DNA of 64,000 nucleotides from contig NZ_JADPIE010000002.1 of the NCBI RefSeq assembly GCF_015666175.1, positions 310,001 to 374,000 of the forward strand, given 5' to 3'. Every line of letters begins with the position of its first letter. The stretch's first letter is position 1. Positions 18,541 through 25,973 of this stretch are shown here, piece after piece. The notes under the pieces are model-generated. The model was not told the DNA's origin. It did not search any database and was given only the letters and a program-made list of their open reading frames with translations. This DNA is from Halonatronomonas betaini. Lineage in GTDB: Bacteria; Bacillota; Halanaerobiia; Halanaerobiales; Halarsenatibacteraceae. A program made the position numbers and the translations under genes.

Positions 18541-18575
18541 AGTAGCATCACAGATTGTAATGCTACTTTTTTTTT
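18541..18575. terminator. Hairpin terminator between FAH and DICT genes
   Basis: Arms AGTAGCAT and ATGCTACT around an 11-nt loop. The long T run (nine) is on the plus strand; on the minus strand, the direction of the genes here, the tail is only TTTACTTATTT. It probably still ends the DICT transcript. Confidence 0.65.
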
Positions 18576-18593
18576 ATTATATTTAGTTTTAAA

Positions 18594-19124
18594 TTAAACT
18601 ATTTCTTCTAGTAAATTGACTGCTTTTTCAATATGTTCTGGTCTCGAAGTCTTAACACCTTTAAAATTGCGGTCTTCTTTTAAATCTTCAACTCCAAAAC
18701 CATCTTCATCATAAGCAACCATCATATTGGACCCTATCTTTTTATCAATTACCAAAAACCATTCTCTAATTAATTTATGATTCGCAGGTAGATATACAAA
18801 CTCAATATTTTCATGGAGTTCAAGTTCCTTATCCTTTTCCCCAAATAAATAGACTTTATCTACATTATCTGCTAACTCATGATATCTATCCCAGATAGCC
18901 TCAGCCCTGGAAACCTTCTGAAAACCAGCATAGACTGTAGCTTCAGTTGGCTTTCTAAGTAAAGTAGCCTCCATTAAATAACACATCTGCTCAAGACTTG
19001 AAACCTTACTATCAAACTTTAAAGACATCTTACTTAAGACATCATCATTAGCATCCCCACCTAAACTTTTTTGCTGAGCTTCAACTTTATCAAAAATCTC
19101 TTCGTATAATGAAATATTTTTCAT
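18594..19124 (-). CDS. DICT sensory domain protein
   Basis: 176 residues that appear to be a stand-alone DICT domain, the predicted sensor found in diguanylate cyclases and two-component proteins. The match is by pattern: SLEQMCYLMEATLL, then TVYAGFQKVSRAEAIWDRY, then REWFLVIDKK and a final FKGVKTSRPEHIEKAVNLL. There is no output domain, membrane helix or signal peptide. It starts 2 bp after the stop of the RibU-like gene, so the two are co-translated. The pairing hints at a cytoplasmic sensor linked to flavin or another vitamin, which is my inference only. Confidence 0.72.
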   Translation of the reverse strand: MKNISLYEEIFDKVEAQQKSLGGDANDDVLSKMSLKFDSKVSSLEQMCYLMEATLLRKPTEATVYAGFQKVSRAEAIWDRYHELADNVDKVYLFGEKDKELELHENIEFVYLPANHKLIREWFLVIDKKIGSNMMVAYDEDGFGVEDLKEDRNFKGVKTSRPEHIEKAVNLLEEIV

Positions 19125-19126
19125 TC

Positions 19127-19723
19127 TTAATCATCTCCTTTAATATTTTTATAGGTTGATGTTAATCTAATCCTCTTAAAAATAGGATAAAAAACTATTG
19201 AAACCAGAGTAGCCTTTAACAGATTAAAGGGAGCTATTACCATAGCAAGATAACTATTAATTCCCTCAATTGCCGGGTTAACGGCCCTTGCTGCTAAAAT
19301 TGTATTCTCAAGGGGAAGGTCTAAAATAGCCTCATACAGTGGGATTATAATTAAAAGATTTGTTATTAATGCCATAATAACCATGCCTGCCGTACCAACT
19401 ATAAGACTGAGTACTGCCTTTTTGTACCTGGCATAAAAATAAGCTGAAATAAATACAAATGTTCCACTAATTAAAAAATTAGCCAGCTCACCAACCCCCA
19501 TAGTTGCTGTAATAGTTAAATGAAGTAAATTTCTAATAAAGACAACTCCAATTCCTGATGCCGGCCCCAGAGAGAAACCAATCAACAATGCCGGGAGATC
19601 ACTAAAATCCAGTTTCAAAAATGGCGGGAAAACAGGTAGAGCAAATTCAAAGATCATTATCAAAAATGAAATTGCTGCTATAATTGATATTAATATTAAA
19701 CTTCTTAACTTACAGTCTCTCAT
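19127..19723 (-). CDS. ribU: ECF transporter S component, RibU-like (riboflavin)
   Basis: About 198 residues with six hydrophobic segments, the size of S components of energy-coupling-factor vitamin transporters. FLKLDFSDLPALLIGFSLGP and FIRNLLHLTITATMGVGELA are close to the substrate-binding signatures of riboflavin-specific RibU. It would bind riboflavin outside and dock on the shared EcfA/EcfT module, which is not in the window. The frame opens at a GTG at 19735, but that overlaps the SD (GGAGGG); the ATG at 19723 is used. No FMN riboswitch is visible upstream, only a short SD-led leader frame at 19783-19760. Confidence 0.82.
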   Translation of the reverse strand: MRDCKLRSLILISIIAAISFLIMIFEFALPVFPPFLKLDFSDLPALLIGFSLGPASGIGVVFIRNLLHLTITATMGVGELANFLISGTFVFISAYFYARYKKAVLSLIVGTAGMVIMALITNLLIIIPLYEAILDLPLENTILAARAVNPAIEGINSYLAMVIAPFNLLKATLVSIVFYPIFKRIRLTSTYKNIKGDD

Positions 19724-19824
19724 AGAACCCTCCACAATTTATAATAAAATTCTCTAATACTATTTATTCTCGATAAAAATCAAATTTCCTCCTCCAAAAG
19801 TCTCATTTATTTAAAGAAATTTTA

Positions 19825-19853
19825 TTGAATTAAATTGATAGAGATACTATAAT
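19825..19853 (+). promoter_or_regulatory. fetAB promoter
   Basis: TTGAAT (19825-19830), 17-bp spacer, consensus TATAAT (19848-19853), 17 bp before the fetA ATG. Confidence 0.8.
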
Positions 19854-19870
19854 AGATTAGGAGGGATAAT

Positions 19871-20515
19871 ATGTTCAAATTAGATAAAGTCAGTTACAGG
19901 GATATACTTAAAATAGACCATTTGGAGCTTGGATCAAAAAAAATTACTGCGATCAGTGGCCCCAGTGGCGGTGGCAAGACAACACTTTTAAGGCTTTTAA
20001 TTAATTTTATCTCACCTGATTCTGGTGAGATTCTTTATAAAGATAAGCCTCTAGAATCATATAGTCCAGAAGTTATCCGTAAAAAAATAAAAATGTTAGG
20101 CCAGCAGCCAATAATGTTTGGGGAAACCATTCAAGAAGAATTTGAGATAGCTTTAAATTTTGCAAATATCAATGAAGATAATATAGATCATTATAAAGAA
20201 CTCCTTGAAATTGTACGTGTGGATAAAGAACTTAACGATAAAAGTTCAGAATTATCAGGAGGAGAAAAACAGAGACTTGCTCTGGCTAGACTGCTCTTAT
20301 TAAAGCCAGAGATACTATTACTTGACGAACCGACAGCATCACTGGATAAAGGTAACCAGAAGCATATCCTTGATTTCTTATCTGAATATGCAAAAACCAA
20401 TGGCAGCAAAATTATTATGGTCACCCATTCACCAGAATTAACTAAAGATATTGCCCAAGAACATATTATTATATCAGATGGGAAAGTTCAGGAAGGAGCT
20501 GTAATTAATGACTAA
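19871..20515 (+). CDS. fetA: ABC transporter ATP-binding protein, FetA-like
   Basis: 214-residue ATPase. Walker A GPSGGGKTTLL, signature ELSGGEKQRLALARLL, Walker B ILLLDEPTASLD and H-loop VTHS are intact. It is short, as in FetA (YbbL), and its stop overlaps the start of a FetB-like permease by 8 bp, the expected gene pair. In E. coli FetAB exports iron and protects against oxidative stress; the plant STAR1/ALS3 relatives handle aluminium tolerance. The name rests on this pairing more than on the ATPase itself. A strong promoter lies immediately upstream. Confidence 0.85.
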   Translation: MFKLDKVSYRDILKIDHLELGSKKITAISGPSGGGKTTLLRLLINFISPDSGEILYKDKPLESYSPEVIRKKIKMLGQQPIMFGETIQEEFEIALNFANINEDNIDHYKELLEIVRVDKELNDKSSELSGGEKQRLALARLLLLKPEILLLDEPTASLDKGNQKHILDFLSEYAKTNGSKIIMVTHSPELTKDIAQEHIIISDGKVQEGAVIND

Positions 20516-21311
20516 TGGAATAGATGGTGGAGTAATTGATATTCCGCTAATCCAGCTCATTATAGCATACTTCTTCGTCCTCGTTTTAATTATCATTGTC
20601 AGAAAACAAAAAATAGATAAAGAAAAACAGATAATTCTGGCAGCAACCAGAATGACCCTCCAATTAGTGATAGTTGGGTTCCTCCTTGAATATATATTTG
20701 AGATGCCCCATCCCGGCATAACCCTTTTAATCTTGCTTATAATGGAAGGTTTTGCAATCCAGAATATTTTCTCCAGAGTCAGCACAGAACTTTCTTTTAA
20801 TATGAAAAAAGTTACTGCTATTTCAATGTTTGCAGGAACAGTTTTTACACTATTTTTCTTTTTGATTCTGGTAATCGGCTTATCACCCTGGTATTATCCA
20901 AGATATTTCATTCCAATTGCAGGTATGTTAATCGGTAATTCAATGACAGGCATCTCATTAGGTGTTGAACACCTGGTTAATCAGATCAAAAAGAACCCGG
21001 AAAAAATTGAGGCAGCCTTAATGTTAGGAGCATCTCCTCAACAGGCAACCAGACAGGTTGCCAATCAGGCTTTTTATAATGCCATTCTGCCAACTGTCAA
21101 TTCAATGATCGGTATGGGCATTATATTCCTTCCAGGAATGATGACCGGTCAGATCCTTTCAGGTGTCAGTCCTTTTCTAGCAATCAGATATCAGATTGCT
21201 ATCATGATGGGTATTCTAGGTGCAGTCACCCTGACTACCTATCTACTGGTTAAATTAGGTGTTAAAACCTATTTTAATGATAGGATGCAGCTTACAATTA
21301 ATAATGATTAA
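20508..21311 (+). CDS. fetB: FetB-like iron export permease (UPF0014)
   Basis: 267 residues with about seven hydrophobic segments. It carries the UPF0014/FetB signatures: ATRMTLQLVIVGFLLEYIF near residue 47, GNSMTGISLGVEHL, and the highly conserved MLGASPQQATRQ...PTVNSMIGMGIIFLPGMMTGQ block. FetB forms the membrane part of an ATP-driven iron (possibly other metal) exporter. It overlaps fetA by 8 bp, its GGAG lying inside fetA. The pair is a two-gene operon ended by a hairpin at 21322-21346. Confidence 0.92.
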   Translation: MTNGIDGGVIDIPLIQLIIAYFFVLVLIIIVRKQKIDKEKQIILAATRMTLQLVIVGFLLEYIFEMPHPGITLLILLIMEGFAIQNIFSRVSTELSFNMKKVTAISMFAGTVFTLFFFLILVIGLSPWYYPRYFIPIAGMLIGNSMTGISLGVEHLVNQIKKNPEKIEAALMLGASPQQATRQVANQAFYNAILPTVNSMIGMGIIFLPGMMTGQILSGVSPFLAIRYQIAIMMGILGAVTLTTYLLVKLGVKTYFNDRMQLTINND

Positions 21312-21321
21312 TTCCATAAAA

Positions 21322-21346
21322 TAGCTCCTCCATAATGGAGGAGCTA
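21322..21346. terminator. Hairpin between converging fetB and response-regulator genes
   Basis: Nearly continuous palindrome TAGCTCCTCC-ATAAT-GGAGGAGCTA. The T tails are poor on both strands (TTTTATGG on the minus), so termination efficiency is uncertain. Confidence 0.6.
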
Positions 21347-21373
21347 ACATAAATTATTATATTCTTGAAATAT

Positions 21374-22198
21374 TCAATCAATTTCTATTTCAGTCAATAA
21401 TTTATTTAAATATTCCTTATGCATATCATAATTAATATCAGCTTCATTTATAATCTCTTCAGGAAAAACCATTGATTCAACCTGGATATTACCATTATTA
21501 TCATTTATATTTTCATCAAACTCAGACATGATTTTATCCACAAAAATATTGACCCCTTCTCTGTCAGTTAGAGGTAATAAAAAAGTATATTCAGAGGGAC
21601 TGGTATAATAAACCCTATCAATATCTCTAATTTTAGAGGTTATGTTAGATTTCAATTTTATTATTTCAGAACTATTTATTCTGTTAAGATAATTAAGCCT
21701 GACTACAGCAAAATCCAGACCAGACCTAATAGACCTGCTGAGTTCCATTGAGAGATCAGTTTTCAAATTGCTTATAACCTCATTAAAATCTTTTGAAGGT
21801 ACAGCTTCTTTTTTATATTGTTTTTTCGAAGATAAAATTAAGTTAACTTTTTGCAGCAGAGTTCTTTTATCAAAGGGTTTTGTTATATAATTGTCTGCCC
21901 CAAGATTAATCGCCTTTTTAATTTTTTCTTTTCTGGCCTCCATACTGACTATTACAATCTTTATATCAGGATAATTAGTCTTTAGATATTTTAATAGATC
22001 AAAGCCATCTTCACCTTTAAAATATAAATCTATCAGGGCAAGATCTATTTCTTCTAAAGAAATATTACTGGAAAAGGAATGATCTTTAACTGCTTCAACT
22101 GAACCAGACTGAAAAACCCTATACCCCTCTCTGCTCAGCATATTATTTAATTTTATTCTTATGAGATTAACATCATCAACTATTAATATATTTTTAAT
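21374..22198 (-). CDS. Response regulator with degenerate GGDEF-like C-terminal domain, probable ATT start
   Basis: With the start used here the protein has 274 residues and begins with the standard receiver N-terminus: KNILIVDD, including the acidic Asp pair. The phosphoacceptor lies in LALIDLYFKGEDG and the conserved lysine in YITKPFD. The C-terminal 130 residues align by eye with a GGDEF domain (RDIDRVYY...EYTFLLPLTDREGV), but the GGDEF motif is replaced by SPSEY, so no cyclase activity is expected. The first ATG in frame (22141) would remove the acidic pair and first helix. Upstream of it there is no ATG, GTG or TTG, only an ATT at 22198 preceded by TAA and by GGAGGT at 7 nt. It follows ddaH by 22 bp. 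Confidence 0.8.
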   Translation of the reverse strand: MKNILIVDDVNLIRIKLNNMLSREGYRVFQSGSVEAVKDHSFSSNISLEEIDLALIDLYFKGEDGFDLLKYLKTNYPDIKIVIVSMEARKEKIKKAINLGADNYITKPFDKRTLLQKVNLILSSKKQYKKEAVPSKDFNEVISNLKTDLSMELSRSIRSGLDFAVVRLNYLNRINSSEIIKLKSNITSKIRDIDRVYYTSPSEYTFLLPLTDREGVNIFVDKIMSEFDENINDNNGNIQVESMVFPEEIINEADINYDMHKEYLNKLLTEIEID

Positions 22199-22220
22199 TT
22201 AACACACCTCCAGCTGCCCC

Positions 22221-22991
22221 TTAAAACCTCAGTGATAAGCAGCTTAGCCCACCATCAAGTTTCCTGAATTCAGAAACATCTAAAGTAATAAGCTTAAAAC
22301 CAGCAGCTTCTAATTTCTTTTTAACCATCGGATAGCCTGATGGAATTATCAAATAATCATTGACCCGAACTGAATTGGCTGCATAATCCTCTGAATCACC
22401 AAGTATTATCTGATTATACTTTAAGAATTCAGGTCTGCCTAGAAACATACCAGTTATCAGAACTGTATCATCTCCAATATATGATGCACCAGACTTTAAA
22501 TGAAGCATGTTCTCAATTTCTATACCGAAAGTCTTATAGCCATAATTGCCAGCTATCTCAGAAAGCTGTTCAACCCCGGCTGTATTTGTTCTATCAGAAA
22601 TCCCGGCATATAATATATTATTAACCTGGATAATATCACCGCCATCTAGTGTAGCCGGGCTTTCAATCCTGTGAATATTATCCACAGAATAAAATTCTTT
22701 AATAGCTGATTCAATAGCTTCTGTTTCTCCTTTTCTGGAATCAGCACCTGGATTGGTTATCACAGCAAAATCACTGGTTACAATTGCCGGGTCCTCAACA
22801 AATACTGAATCAGGATAATCCTCCTCGGCTTCCAGTACAGTTACTTCCAGCCCAGCTTTTTCTAAAGCTTTAATATAATTATTATGTTGAATAACTGCTT
22901 TTTCATAATCTGGTTTACCTAAATTTGATTTTGAAATCCCATCAACCATTGATTTGCCAGGCTTCTTAACTATTGCATTAGTTAGCTCCAT
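22221..22991 (-). CDS. ddaH: Dimethylargininase/arginine deiminase-family hydrolase (DDAH-like)
   Basis: 256 residues in the guanidino-modifying superfamily. Catalytic features are DSVFVEDPA (substrate acid), LDGGD, the histidine in MLHLKSG (about residue 163) and the nucleophilic cysteine in GGLSCLSLRF (Cys251) at the extreme C-terminus. DDAH enzymes hydrolyse N-methylated arginines to citrulline; length and the compact C-terminus fit DDAH better than the 400-residue ArcA. No arc genes are nearby. It is third in a four-gene operon, 5 bp after the secreted hydrolase and 22 bp before the response regulator. A related arginine-like substrate is possible. Confidence 0.85.
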   Translation of the reverse strand: MELTNAIVKKPGKSMVDGISKSNLGKPDYEKAVIQHNNYIKALEKAGLEVTVLEAEEDYPDSVFVEDPAIVTSDFAVITNPGADSRKGETEAIESAIKEFYSVDNIHRIESPATLDGGDIIQVNNILYAGISDRTNTAGVEQLSEIAGNYGYKTFGIEIENMLHLKSGASYIGDDTVLITGMFLGRPEFLKYNQIILGDSEDYAANSVRVNDYLIIPSGYPMVKKKLEAAGFKLITLDVSEFRKLDGGLSCLSLRF

Positions 22992-22996
22992 TTATA

Positions 22997-23971
22997 TCAT
23001 TCCATTCCATTTAAATATTCATCAATAAAACTAAGCACTTCTATTTCATATTCAATTAAATTATCCCAGTAAACAGTCTGATGACTACTATCCTCCACAG
23101 TATAGAAAACTTTATTATCATGAGAAATTGAATTATAAATATCTTCAGCCATATGATATGGAGTTAATTGATCGGCTCTGCTGTGGATAAGCATCAGCGG
23201 TACTTCAGAATTTTTTATCTGCCTGGTTACATCTGCATCAGCATAATTATATCCCAGTCTAAATCTGGTAAATAATTCTCCAACAGAGAGCATATAATCT
23301 CTAATTAGACCGGAACCAAACTCCTGCTCTAACTGTTGCAAGACCATCTCGCGCTTATTGCTAATAGCAGACTCCAGGATTACAAAGTCAATATTTTGGT
23401 TGGCATGGTCAGAACCTGCATATATTCCAGCAGTTGCCCCACCAAATGAATTACCCCAGACACCTAATTTAAACTCATTACCAATTAACTCTCTTAAATA
23501 ATTAACATAATCTTTAAGATCATTGCTTTCTAAATATCCAAAGGTATTATAATCAGCCAGATTTTCACCTGAGCTCCTCTGGTCATAGGTCAGAACATTA
23601 TATCCATTTTCTAAAAAGATTCTGGCCTGGGGATACACAGAAACTCGATTACCTCCAAGTCCATGAACTAAAATAACTGTATCATTATTTTTCTCACCAT
23701 CTGATAATATTAAATCAGCAGGTATTTCATGATCCCCGGAAGTCGACTCAATCCTGATATTTTCTATATTATACCTGGCTCTAAATTCATCAATATCAAA
23801 ATCCCAATTTGCCTCCAGCCATGACTCTGTACTTGCCAGACTGGTCCCTTCTGGACTGGTCATCTGAGTAGACCCATCAGAAACAGCCAGACCGATAAAA
23901 ATAGTTGTAGCTATAAAACCAGCCAGAACTAAGAGTAAAACTGTAATTAATATTTTTCTCTTTAAACTCAT
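22997..23971 (-). CDS. Membrane-anchored alpha/beta hydrolase
   Basis: About 324 residues. An N-terminal hydrophobic helix (about 8-28) is a signal anchor. The catalytic domain has the oxyanion motif ILVHGLGGNR, the nucleophile elbow GNSFGG, the acid in HSRADQLTP and the histidine in SSHQTVYW, a complete serine-hydrolase triad of the BAAT/peptidase S9-like lineage. It probably acts on the outer face of the inner membrane. The frame opens at TTG (23977), but the ATG at 23971 is at proper distance from GAGGAGA. It lies between the secreted cyclophilin and ddaH with gaps of 13 and 5 bp. Substrate unknown. Confidence 0.83.
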   Translation of the reverse strand: MSLKRKILITVLLLVLAGFIATTIFIGLAVSDGSTQMTSPEGTSLASTESWLEANWDFDIDEFRARYNIENIRIESTSGDHEIPADLILSDGEKNNDTVILVHGLGGNRVSVYPQARIFLENGYNVLTYDQRSSGENLADYNTFGYLESNDLKDYVNYLRELIGNEFKLGVWGNSFGGATAGIYAGSDHANQNIDFVILESAISNKREMVLQQLEQEFGSGLIRDYMLSVGELFTRFRLGYNYADADVTRQIKNSEVPLMLIHSRADQLTPYHMAEDIYNSISHDNKVFYTVEDSSHQTVYWDNLIEYEIEVLSFIDEYLNGME

Positions 23972-23984
23972 ATACAAATCTCCT

Positions 23985-24581
23985 CTAGAGCTTATCTGGC
24001 TCTGGATATTCTACCCCAAAAGTCTCTACTTCTACTGTTTCCATAACCTTTGGCTCTTCTGGCCTATCATTTTGATCTGTATTAACAGTTGCAATCTCAT
24101 CAACGACATCCATACCATTTATAACTTGACCAAAGGCAGCATAAGCACCATCTAGACGTTGAAAATCTTTATGCATTATAAAAAACTGAGATCCAGCTGA
24201 ATCATAGGCCTGAGATCTTGCCATTGAGATAACACCTCTGGTATGCTCTAAATCATTCTCAAAGTCATTCTGTGCAAATTCCCCTTTTATAGAATAACCT
24301 GGTCCCCCTCTTCCAGTTCCATCAGGGTCTCCTCCCTGAATCATAAAATTCTCGATAACCCGATGAAAAATGAGGCCATCATAATAACCCTGTTCGACAA
24401 GATAAATAAAATTATTAACTGTATTTGGAGCTACCTCTGGATAAAGCTCAACCTCTATCTCTCTGCCAGCTTCCATAGATATTGTAACAATAGGATTCTT
24501 TTCTTCTGCATTAACTTCTGTCATTATAAAAAAACCTCCAATTAAAATTATTATTAAAAAGATTAAAAAATTCTTTTTCAT
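23985..24581 (-). CDS. Secreted cyclophilin-type peptidyl-prolyl isomerase
   Basis: 198 residues. A signal peptide (hydrophobic 4-20, cut near VNAEE, no lipobox) exports it to the periplasm. The cyclophilin core is intact: FHRVIENFMIQGGDPDGTG, GGPGYSIKGEF, ISMARSQAYDSAGSQFFI and FGQVINGMDVVDEI, including the catalytic arginine of FHR and the QFFI pocket. It catalyses cis-trans isomerisation of Xaa-Pro bonds and assists folding of exported proteins. It is the first gene of the operon running to 21374. Good SD (AAAGGAAA). Confidence 0.93.
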   Translation of the reverse strand: MKKNFLIFLIIILIGGFFIMTEVNAEEKNPIVTISMEAGREIEVELYPEVAPNTVNNFIYLVEQGYYDGLIFHRVIENFMIQGGDPDGTGRGGPGYSIKGEFAQNDFENDLEHTRGVISMARSQAYDSAGSQFFIMHKDFQRLDGAYAAFGQVINGMDVVDEIATVNTDQNDRPEEPKVMETVEVETFGVEYPEPDKL

Positions 24582-24623
24582 GGCATTTCCTTTCTAACTT
24601 ATTCAGTTATAAATCTCAAATTT

Positions 24624-24926
24624 TTATTTAATATAGTATTCCATCTCCAGCCCAAATTCATCTTCTCTAGCTATTATATCATAATCCTCCAGATTTTTAT
24701 CTAAAAATCTTACAGTTTCCTGCTTTAATTCTTTTAAAATAACTGTATCAAATCTATTATTAAAATAATTTTTGATATCCTCTTCAATATTTAACTTCAG
24801 TTCCTCAGCTAAAACATTTTCATCAACTGATTCAAGCTCTTCATCTTCTTTTTTAATTTTTCGGCGAATTACTTCATCAACATAATAATTCAGAAAATCT
24901 TTGAATTCTTCAGATCTTCTTTCCAT
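24624..24926 (-). CDS. Small acidic helical protein of unknown function
   Basis: 100 residues, not recognised. It is highly charged (more than a third Glu, Asp, Lys and Arg), has no membrane segment, and looks all helical with possible coiled coil around residues 5-50. The in-frame stop four codons upstream of the ATG leaves no earlier start. There is no SD within normal reach, but AGGAGGTGG lies 48 nt upstream and is brought close by a 12-bp stem (separate entry). Promoter at 25040-25012. It ends 43 bp before the cyclophilin gene and may be the first gene of that operon. Confidence 0.65.
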   Translation of the reverse strand: MERRSEEFKDFLNYYVDEVIRRKIKKEDEELESVDENVLAEELKLNIEEDIKNYFNNRFDTVILKELKQETVRFLDKNLEDYDIIAREDEFGLEMEYYIK

Positions 24927-24931
24927 AATTA

Positions 24932-24980
24932 AGGTCTAATAGCGAAAAATTATTAACCTGCTATTAAACCTCCACCTCCT
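24932..24980 (-). promoter_or_regulatory. SD-to-start bridging hairpin
   Basis: In the transcript, AGGAGGTGG (24980-24972) is followed at once by AGGTTTAATAGC, a 16-nt loop, and GCTATTAGACCT, then TAATT and the ATG at 24926. The two 12-nt arms pair along their whole length with a single G-U wobble. Folded, the stem removes 40 nt and leaves 8 nt between AGGAGG and the ATG, an ideal distance; unfolded, the distance is 48 nt. The start therefore appears to depend on the fold. Confidence 0.7.
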
Positions 24981-25011
24981 TTTACAGAATTTTTTAGCTA
25001 TACCCAATTCA

Positions 25012-25040
25012 ATTATAATATTATATTTCTTAAAAGTAAA
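25012..25040 (-). promoter_or_regulatory. Promoter of the small acidic protein gene
   Basis: Minus strand TTTACT (25040-25035), 17-bp spacer, consensus TATAAT (25017-25012). The leader would be about 80 nt and contain the bridging hairpin. Confidence 0.6.
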
Positions 25041-25080
25041 AGGCCTCTAATACCATTAAAGATAGCCATAACTAAAGTAC

Positions 25081-25105
25081 CCCTGGCCTAAAGCTCAGAC
25101 CAGGG
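25081..25105 (-). terminator. Possible terminator of the Nudix gene
   Basis: Arms CCCTGG and CCAGGG 13 nt apart just after the Nudix stop. No U tract follows, so it may only protect the 3' end. Confidence 0.4.
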
Positions 25106-25121
25106 TTTAATAATTTTTATA

Positions 25122-25589
25122 TTAACTAATATAATCTTCGCTAAAAATTCCAATACGATTTAATATCTTCATAGATCTTAACTCTAAATTTGAAACTTCT
25201 TCTGGATACAAATATTCTACATTCAGAGAACTTTTTTCACTCTCTGAAATTAGCTCATCAGAAACCCCAAATGCTTCATAAAGTACAATCAGGTTATACG
25301 TACAATCGCCATCAGGATCAATATCATAAAAATCTTCACCAGAAAATATATCTGTCAACTTTAAATTATCAGCTTTAATCCCTGTCTCCTCATATAATTT
25401 TCGACAGGCAGTCTCTTTGATTGTCTCCCCTAAACGCATGGTGCCTCCTGGAAGACCCCAGTTACCAGTTTCACATTTATACTGTAATAAAACTCTGCCA
25501 TTGTCATCTCTGGCAAGAATTGATGCCCCTACCAGTATAATCGGAGTTTTTCCAATTTGCTCCCGTAATCTATCAATATAGTTTGACAT
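25122..25589 (-). CDS. Nudix hydrolase
   Basis: 155 residues with one Nudix fold. The Nudix box reads GTMRLGETIKETACRKLYEE then TGI: the G-x5-E spacing and the EE-x-G-U end are present, but the consensus RE is RK, so one of the usual metal-coordinating glutamates is a lysine. Family members hydrolyse nucleoside diphosphate derivatives; sequence just before the box (GNWGLPGG) is typical of bacterial MutT-like pyrophosphatases. The RK change may alter activity or substrate. ATG preceded by GAGGAGA. It follows a 57-residue frame on the same strand by about 37 bp. Confidence 0.85.
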   Translation of the reverse strand: MSNYIDRLREQIGKTPIILVGASILARDDNGRVLLQYKCETGNWGLPGGTMRLGETIKETACRKLYEETGIKADNLKLTDIFSGEDFYDIDPDGDCTYNLIVLYEAFGVSDELISESEKSSLNVEYLYPEEVSNLELRSMKILNRIGIFSEDYIS

Positions 25590-25625
25590 TAGCTGATTCT
25601 CCTCATAATATCAATTCCTTATAGA

Positions 25626-25799
25626 TTAAAGCATTTTATATTTTTCACTTAAGCCCTTAGGATTGTCAATAGATAATCTGTACTTAACTTTATCTGATGA
25701 GATTCCCTTTTCCTTTGCATAATTTTCAACTTCCTCATGAGATTTAGCTACAACCCTTTCCTCGCCGACCTGATATACCTTATATTTTCCTTCTCGCAT
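25626..25799 (-). CDS. 57-residue small protein of unknown function
   Basis: The ATG at 25799 has GGGGG 7 nt upstream, and the frame runs to TAA at 25626. The protein begins MREGKYKVYQVGEERVVAKS and continues with a charged helical stretch (HEEVENYAKEKG) and a tail ending KYKML. It is soluble and basic, without cysteines. The start resembles the beta-strand/helix of small DUF-type regulators, but I cannot assign a family. It is adjacent to the Nudix gene in the same direction and may be cotranscribed. Confidence 0.6.
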   Translation of the reverse strand: MREGKYKVYQVGEERVVAKSHEEVENYAKEKGISSDKVKYRLSIDNPKGLSEKYKML

Positions 25800-25894
25800 T
25801 TAAAAACCCCCAAGAATTTTTATGTTGAGATATCAAGCTTACATTTATATTTCACGATTAAATTTGTTTTTCCTGCATTATTTAACTAATTAAA

Positions 25895-25923
25895 TAAAAA
25901 AATCAGCTATAGTTTTAGCCGAT
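25895..25923 (-). terminator. Terminator of the outer-membrane protein gene
   Basis: Minus strand ATCGGCT and AGCTGAT (one G-U) around 8 nt, followed by seven T. Confidence 0.82.
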
Positions 25924-25973
25924 TAATTTATATAGAGTCTATTTTAGTTTAAACATCAAGTAATTGCCTGAAA

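Noticed and set aside
19724-19870. FMN riboswitch upstream of the RibU-like gene
   Set aside because: The conserved FMN-aptamer sequences are absent and the leader is too short.
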